In this document: piece after piece, positions 59,930 to 64,000 of the stretch
Layout: every line of letters starts with the position of its first letter
How positions within the stretch are numbered: position 1 is the stretch's first letter
Source: Arthrobacter sp. 31Y
GTDB lineage: Bacteria; Actinomycetota; Actinomycetes; Actinomycetales; Micrococcaceae
Assembly: GCF_000526335.1 (NCBI RefSeq)
Contig: NZ_JAFW01000001.1
Location: 2,046,001 to 2,110,000 of the forward strand
Length of the DNA stretch: 64,000 nucleotides
Reading direction: 5' to 3'
Position numbers and translations under genes: made by a program
The notes under the pieces: model-generated
What the model was told of the DNA's origin: nothing
The model's database searches: none
The model's input: only the letters and a program-made list of their open reading frames with translations

Positions 59930-61135
59930 ATGGGGCAGGGACTGGTAGGCGCGGACGTCGGGGATCTCCGGCGCTTGTCCGCCGTCATGGATGCTGAGGC
60001 TGAGAAGATCACCAGTCTTCAACAGCAACTCACGGCAATGATCCAGGCAGGTTCGTACTGGCGGGGAAATGACGCTGACCAGTTCCGAAGCAGGTGGCAA
60101 AGCGATCTGCATGGACGGTTGGGAGCAGCAGCTGTTTGCCTGCGGACCAACGCCCGCGCCCTGAAACTCAACGCAGACCAGCAGGAACAAGCCTCCCTGG
60201 GTGGTTCGACCGGAGGATCCAAGGGAGGACCTTCCGGCGGGTCTGGCAGGACAACCCCGGGGTCACCGGAGTTCACTTTTGATCCCACCACCTATGGCCC
60301 CTTCACGGTTGAAGGCAACGGCTCCATAGACAGCAAAGCGTCGGGCGAATCGCACGGAACCATAGGCCCTGCCGGCATCGATGTTGGTGGCTCCGGCGAG
60401 GCCTCCGCTGGAGGTGACATGACCTGGAAGGCGACGTCGGAGTTCGGTCCCGTCAAGACAACAGTCACCAACGAAACGTTTGTCGGGGCCCGAGCCAGCG
60501 GCGAGTACGGGGCCAGCGTGCCCTTCGGGCTGGGACTTCCCAACGCCCACGCCAACGGCGAAGCGTTTGCCGGTGCAGAGAACGTGACCACCACACGATC
60601 CGACTTCTTCGACGGCTGGGTCACCAACACCTCCACCACGCGAATGATGACGGGAGTGGAGGCCAGCGCCCACGCCAATGCCAGCAGCCCGTTCCTGTTT
60701 TCGGCTGGGGGCGAGGGCTTCGCGGGCCAGAAGGTCACCATGGATAACAAGACCGACTTCGCTGGTGGCTTGTTCTCCTTGGGACAGGGCGGAGAATTGC
60801 GCGCCGGTGCTTGGGCAAGCGCCGGCGAAGGCGAGGTCAGCGTCAAGGGCCGCGAGACCACCGGAACAGCGTTCAGCGCAGGTGCCGGAGCAGAACTGAC
60901 CGGGAGCCGGTATGTCGAAGTATTGGGCCAGACAGTGACGCTCAACGCGACGGTAGCCGCCGGAGCCGGCGAGGGTCACTTCTTCACGGCTTCCATGGAC
61001 GAAGACGGGCTCACCCTCGGCGCGGGCGCAAAGCTCACCGCTGAGCTTGGCCTGGGTGCGGGTGGCCAGATCACACTCAGCCCGTCCGGATTTGTGGATT
61101 CCGTGACCGGATTCGTCGACTTCCTCAATAAATAG
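59930..61135 (+). CDS. WXG100-like protein with long Gly-rich beta region
   Basis: 401 residues. Residues 1-88 form a WXG100-style helical hairpin: WRG at 44-46 in the turn (GSYWRGNDADQFRSRWQSDL) with helices on both sides. A Gly/Ser linker (about 89-112, SLGGSTGGSKGGPSGGSG) leads to a 285-residue region of alternating Gly, Ala, Ser and acidic residues with short repeated motifs (VGARASGEYGAS, EAFAGAEN, GEGFAGQKVTM), likely beta-rich. Such N-terminal modules mark type VII (ESX) substrates. No toxin domain is evident and no ESX core genes are in the window. Translation may be coupled to the preceding five-codon frame. The start at 59930 has only a distant GGGG. Confidence 0.75.
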   Translation: MGQGLVGADVGDLRRLSAVMDAEAEKITSLQQQLTAMIQAGSYWRGNDADQFRSRWQSDLHGRLGAAAVCLRTNARALKLNADQQEQASLGGSTGGSKGGPSGGSGRTTPGSPEFTFDPTTYGPFTVEGNGSIDSKASGESHGTIGPAGIDVGGSGEASAGGDMTWKATSEFGPVKTTVTNETFVGARASGEYGASVPFGLGLPNAHANGEAFAGAENVTTTRSDFFDGWVTNTSTTRMMTGVEASAHANASSPFLFSAGGEGFAGQKVTMDNKTDFAGGLFSLGQGGELRAGAWASAGEGEVSVKGRETTGTAFSAGAGAELTGSRYVEVLGQTVTLNATVAAGAGEGHFFTASMDEDGLTLGAGAKLTAELGLGAGGQITLSPSGFVDSVTGFVDFLNK

Positions 61136-61168
61136 CTTCCTGCACAGACACTGCTCCGAAGGACTCCC

Positions 61169-61651
61169 ATGACATCGCAACAGGTTTTCCCATCCGAAGC
61201 TTTTCCCGCCTACCCCTCCATCAAGCTCACGCCGCCGGAGGGTTGGACCCAGCAGGTGGTTCCCGATGCCGTGGGCGCCTACATGGCCCCCATGGCCGAG
61301 GGCAAGTACACCGCCAACGTGGTCATCTCGGTCTCGCGTCGCTTGCCGGGATACCAACTCCAGGACATCGCGGCATCGGTGGACGCGTTCCTGGACGCTT
61401 TGCCGGATGCAGTCCTGCTCGCCACAGAGCCAGTGGCGATCAATGGCCGGGATTGGCACGTGCGCGAGGCACGTTACACCCACCCCCAGGCGGGCTCGCT
61501 GACCCAGTTCACCGCCGTCACAGTGGTCCACCAGGACGTCGCTGCTGATGTGGTCCAGCTGACCGGAAGCTGCCAGCCAATTGAGGACAATACAGACCTC
61601 AAAGCCATCTATTCGCTGGTTGCCAGCGCGGACGTCACGCCAGCGCCCTAG
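61169..61651 (+). CDS. LpqN/DcrB-like (DUF1795-type) small protein
   Basis: 160 residues with GAAGGACT upstream. No signal peptide or lipobox. A compact alpha/beta fold similar to the LpqN/LpqT/DcrB group: 'YPSIKLTPPEGWTQQVVPDA', 'YTANVVISVSRRLPGYQLQD', 'INGRDWHVREARYTHPQAGS' and 'AADVVQLTGSCQPIED'. It is encoded 33 bases after the WXG100-like gene and is probably cotranscribed, so it may act as its partner or chaperone; that is inferred from position. Its last 17 bases overlap the convergent oxidoreductase gene. Confidence 0.75.
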   Translation: MTSQQVFPSEAFPAYPSIKLTPPEGWTQQVVPDAVGAYMAPMAEGKYTANVVISVSRRLPGYQLQDIAASVDAFLDALPDAVLLATEPVAINGRDWHVREARYTHPQAGSLTQFTAVTVVHQDVAADVVQLTGSCQPIEDNTDLKAIYSLVASADVTPAP

Positions 61652-62681
61652 CCTGCTCAATCAGCTTCAGCACCGTAACGGAATCAGCCGGATCCACTGG
61701 CGCCGGCAGCGCAGAGGCCGTGCCGCCGTCGTCGAGCTTTTCGGCGAGAATCCTGTAGAACTCAGGGTACGCACCGCGCTCTGTGGGGATGGTGGTGCGC
61801 TGCCCGTTTGCCTCCAACGTGCCGTGGTTTTGGGGAGGTTCGACGCCGTACTCCGAGTCCGTTGGAAGCCCGCCACCCAGCACATAGGGCTCCTGCGGGT
61901 CGGTGCCGAACTTCACGAAGCCGCCCTCTGTGCCGAGGATGCGGAAGCGTGGGCCATGAAGGTGGCTGTTGAGGTTGATGGTGACATGGCTGATCACACC
62001 CGACTCGTGCCGGAGCGCAAGAAAGACGTCGTCGTCGGCACTTTCCTGAGGACGACGCGCCGTGATCTCCGCGAAGGTGACAGTGGCCGGTCCAAAGAAC
62101 CGGAGAGTGAGATCAAGGACGTGGGTACCGAGGTCGAAGAGGACACCGCCGCCGTCTTCGGCAGTGGCGCTGGCTTTCCAGGCCTTGGCAATCTCCGGCG
62201 CCCAGCGCTCCATGCCCACCTCAAACCGGGTCACGGTTCCCAACGTCCCGGCGTCGAGCAGTTTCTTCACGGTGAGCGAGTCACCATCCCAGCGGCGGTT
62301 TTGGTAGACGGTGAGGACGCGGCCAAGTTTTGCCGCCAGCTGGATCAGTTCCTCGCCCTCGGCGCTGCGCACCGTGAACGGTTTATCAACGACGACGTCG
62401 AGCCCGGCTTCCAGGGCAGCTTTCGCGAGGGGGAAATGGGTGGCAGGCGGCGTGCCAAGGACCACGAGGTCCAATTCGTCAGCGAGGGCCAGGATGTCCT
62501 CTGGGCTGTTGACGATCCTCGCTTCCGGATAGCGCTCTTTCGCTTTCGCTTGCCTTCCGGCGTCCGAGGTCGAAATAGCTGCGAGCTCATAAGCAGGGTT
62601 GCTCGCGATGAAGGGCGCATGGAAGACGCTGCCCGAGAGGCCAAAACCTGCAACGGCGGTACGAATCGGCTGGGAAGTCAT
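61635..62681 (-). CDS. Gfo/Idh/MocA-family NAD(P)-dependent oxidoreductase
   Basis: 348 residues. The N-terminal Rossmann domain begins 'IRTAVAGFGLSGSVFHAPFI' and has 'LDLVVLGTPPATHFPLAKAAL' and the catalytic-site motif 'DVVVDKPFTVRSAEGEEL' (the EKP-type motif as DKP). The C-terminal alpha/beta domain contains 'GGGVLFDLGTHVLDLTLRFF', with the conserved D-x-G-x-H, where Asp and His form the usual active site. Members oxidise or reduce sugars, inositols and related compounds; the substrate is not defined here. Convergent with, and overlapping by 17 bases, the LpqN-like gene. Confidence 0.9.
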   Translation of the reverse strand: MTSQPIRTAVAGFGLSGSVFHAPFIASNPAYELAAISTSDAGRQAKAKERYPEARIVNSPEDILALADELDLVVLGTPPATHFPLAKAALEAGLDVVVDKPFTVRSAEGEELIQLAAKLGRVLTVYQNRRWDGDSLTVKKLLDAGTLGTVTRFEVGMERWAPEIAKAWKASATAEDGGGVLFDLGTHVLDLTLRFFGPATVTFAEITARRPQESADDDVFLALRHESGVISHVTINLNSHLHGPRFRILGTEGGFVKFGTDPQEPYVLGGGLPTDSEYGVEPPQNHGTLEANGQRTTIPTERGAYPEFYRILAEKLDDGGTASALPAPVDPADSVTVLKLIEQARALA

Positions 62682-62757
62682 GTGCCTAGGCTACCGATCC
62701 TCTCGCAGGTAATAGCCCTTTGACGCCAACCCTCTATCACCGGGTGCTAGAGGGTTC

Positions 62758-62853
62758 GGGCGAAGGGCGCGGGAACTGAGCGAGCGTCCGGCCCAAGCAC
62801 GCGGGAGGTGAGCGAGCGTCCGGCTGAAGGGCGCGGGATGTGAGAGACGGTTG
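62758..62853 (+). repeat. Three tandem 32-bp units of the GTGAGAGAG repeat family
   Basis: Units 62758-62789, 62790-62821 and 62822-62853 are contiguous, 32 bp each, with the common pattern GGSYNAAGSRCGCGGGA then NNTGAGMGASNGTY. The third resembles the minus-strand copy at 5276-5307 most closely (GAAGGG..TGGGATGTGAGAGA). Confidence 0.8.
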
Positions 62854-62862
62854 GGACGGCGG

Positions 62863-62914
62863 AGGCCGGGAACCGCCCCGAACCGATGACGTGGTTCAGG
62901 GCGTTCCCGGCCTT
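62863..62914 (-). terminator. Long-stem hairpin downstream of the solute-binding protein
   Basis: AGGCCGGGAAC...GCCC...GAACC against GGTTC-AGGGC-GTTCCCGGCCT with two bulges. It ends the minus-strand operon that enters from the right edge. Between it and the stop codon lie three short direct repeats of AACTACAGCxGGTC (62920-62958). Confidence 0.6.
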
Positions 62915-62965
62915 CAGGAAACTACAGCTGGTCTAACTACAGCCGGTCAAACTACAGCGTGAGGG

Positions 62966-64000
62966 CTACTTCTTAGCGCCCTTTTCCCAGCCGAGGGTAG
63001 TCCAGTCCGGAACGTTGGAGAGGCTCTGGAACAGGGACGGACCGTAGTTGGCCAGACCTGTGCGCACAAACTGGATCTCCGGGCCGTTCATGACTACACC
63101 CATGGAGAAGTACTTCTCCATGTGCTTCTTCTCGACGTCCATTGCGGCCTTATTGCGCTCGGCGTCATCCGAGATGGTCGAAAGACGCTTGATTTCGGCG
63201 TCGAGTTCAGCGTCGCCGAGGCCGTTTTCGTTGGTCTCGGAATCGTAGTACTGCTTCACGGCGTCGGTAGCATCCGGGCCCACGGTGTAACCGGAGATGG
63301 TCACATCGAACTCGCGGGAGCCAACAACCTTGCCGAAGTCAGCGTCACCACGCTGGTCGATGGAAACATCCATGCCAGCCGCCTGAAGCTGCTTCTGCAG
63401 GGTCTGCGACGTTGCAGCGGCGGTGGGGTCGTCACCGAAGTTGGTGATCTTGAAGGAGACAGGGACACCGTCCTTCGCCATAATGCCCTTGTCGTTCGCC
63501 GTGTAACCGGCGTCCGTCAGAACCTTCTTGGCAGCGTCCGCGCCGGTGTCCTTCACGGGGTAGTTGTCCTGGTAGTACTCAGAGAACGGCATGAGCATCA
63601 TGGAGCCCGAGCTTTCCTCGGACCAGTTCAAGCCGTTGAAACGAACGTCGCGGATGGCCTTGCGGTCGACGGCGGTGAAGATGGCCTTACGCACGGCGAC
63701 GTCGGTGAGGGCAGGGCGCTTGGCGTTCAGGTTCAGGCCACCTGCGAACAGACGCTGGCCACGGCGGATCTCGGAGTTGGTGGTCCCTTCGAGCTGCTTG
63801 TAACGGCCAAGCGTACGGCCGTTGGCGGCGTCGATTTCACCGTTCTTGAACGCAGCGATGGTTGCGCTGGGCTCCATCTGGCGCCAGATGACCTTTTCAA
63901 GGACCGGCTTCTGGCCCCACCATTTCTCGTTGGGAACCATGGTGACGGTCTTGGCGGTGGTGTCGTAGTTCTCCACCTTGAACGGGCCGGCCATCCACTC
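62966..64000 (-). CDS. ABC transporter solute-binding protein, family 5 (5' end beyond window)
   Basis: The frame is open to the right edge, so the N-terminus, with its expected lipoprotein signal, is missing; 344 residues are visible. These include the family-5 stretch 'GPFKVENYDTTAKTVTMVPN' followed by EKWWGQKPVLEKV, 'LTDVAVRKAIFTAVDRKAIR' and 'KAAMDVEKKHMEKYFSMGVVM'. Family-5 proteins bind peptides, nickel or sugars and deliver them to Dpp/Opp-type permeases. The genes for the permease and ATPase would be expected to the right or left; none follows on the left, so this is the last gene of its unit. Confidence 0.9.
   Translation of the reverse strand, partial: EWMAGPFKVENYDTTAKTVTMVPNEKWWGQKPVLEKVIWRQMEPSATIAAFKNGEIDAANGRTLGRYKQLEGTTNSEIRRGQRLFAGGLNLNAKRPALTDVAVRKAIFTAVDRKAIRDVRFNGLNWSEESSGSMMLMPFSEYYQDNYPVKDTGADAAKKVLTDAGYTANDKGIMAKDGVPVSFKITNFGDDPTAAATSQTLQKQLQAAGMDVSIDQRGDADFGKVVGSREFDVTISGYTVGPDATDAVKQYYDSETNENGLGDAELDAEIKRLSTISDDAERNKAAMDVEKKHMEKYFSMGVVMNGPEIQFVRTGLANYGPSLFQSLSNVPDWTTLGWEKGAKK

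Noticed and set aside
1..64000. Prophage, integrative element, insertion sequence, tRNA or rRNA
   Set aside because: No integrase, transposase, phage structural gene or RNA gene was recognised on either strand; coding composition is even throughout.

Overview
The window looks like a chromosomal segment of a high-GC Gram-positive soil actinobacterium, most likely Arthrobacter/Paenarthrobacter (Micrococcaceae). I infer this from the uniformly high-GC coding sequence, the glyA-soxBDAG-sdaA-purU gene order typical of Arthrobacter-type heterotetrameric sarcosine oxidase loci, a mycothiol-dependent-enzyme family gene, a DtxR/IdeR-type iron box and an actinobacterial-style cyclic-di-AMP riboswitch. 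There is no rRNA, tRNA, transposase, phage gene or CRISPR array. I could not run any search, so species placement is inference.

Layout. 1-1.5 kb: a TPR-like protein cut by the left edge and a DUF4383 membrane protein. 1.5-15.3 kb: a creatine/sarcosine catabolic island. On the minus strand are an MHS-type transporter, creatinase and an IclR regulator. A GntR regulator follows, divergent from the plus-strand operon glyA-soxB-soxD-soxA-soxG-sdaA-purU. Together they can convert creatine to sarcosine and urea, sarcosine to glycine plus a one-carbon unit, glycine plus one-carbon to serine, and serine to pyruvate and ammonia, while PurU drains surplus formyl-THF as formate. 15.4-17.3 kb: a DUF456 protein and a short malic enzyme. 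17.6-20.7 kb: a TetR regulator and two paralogous secreted FG-GAP/VCBS proteins.

20.8-32.7 kb is a transport and efflux block: four MFS transporters, RraA, a MarR regulator, a GNAT enzyme, a PadR-DUF1048-ABC efflux operon and a CycA-type amino-acid permease. 32.8-36.8 kb encodes a 1337-residue LPDTG surface protein. 37.0-40.8 kb is a siderophore ABC importer behind a good iron box. 40.9-47.1 kb is a self-contained mannitol PTS cluster (TetR, mtlA, mtlD, ptsI, ptsH). 47.2-52 kb holds small accessory genes (VOC protein, excisionase-like protein, mycothiol-dependent enzyme, hydrolase, LigC-type DNA ligase).

52-53.5 kb: a c-di-AMP riboswitch precedes a Ser/Thr/Pro-rich membrane protein. 53.8-56.3 kb: a PucR regulator divergent from alanine dehydrogenase. 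56.4-57.3 kb: a broken AbiEi/DUF559-like gene. 57.4-59.6 kb: an ECF sigma factor with a probable membrane anti-sigma partner and an Ala/Pro-rich exported protein. 59.9-61.7 kb: a WXG100-like protein with an LpqN/DcrB-like partner. The window ends with a Gfo/Idh/MocA oxidoreductase and a family-5 solute-binding protein cut by the right edge.

The least explained material is intergenic. (i) Long nested palindromes fall into at least two sequence families and bracket single genes (the VOC gene, the broken DUF559-like gene, the DUF456 gene). (ii) A 32-bp tandem repeat with a GTGAGAGAG core occurs at 5.3-5.5 kb and again at 62.8 kb. (iii) A pair of perfect DnaA boxes lies at 59.8 kb.
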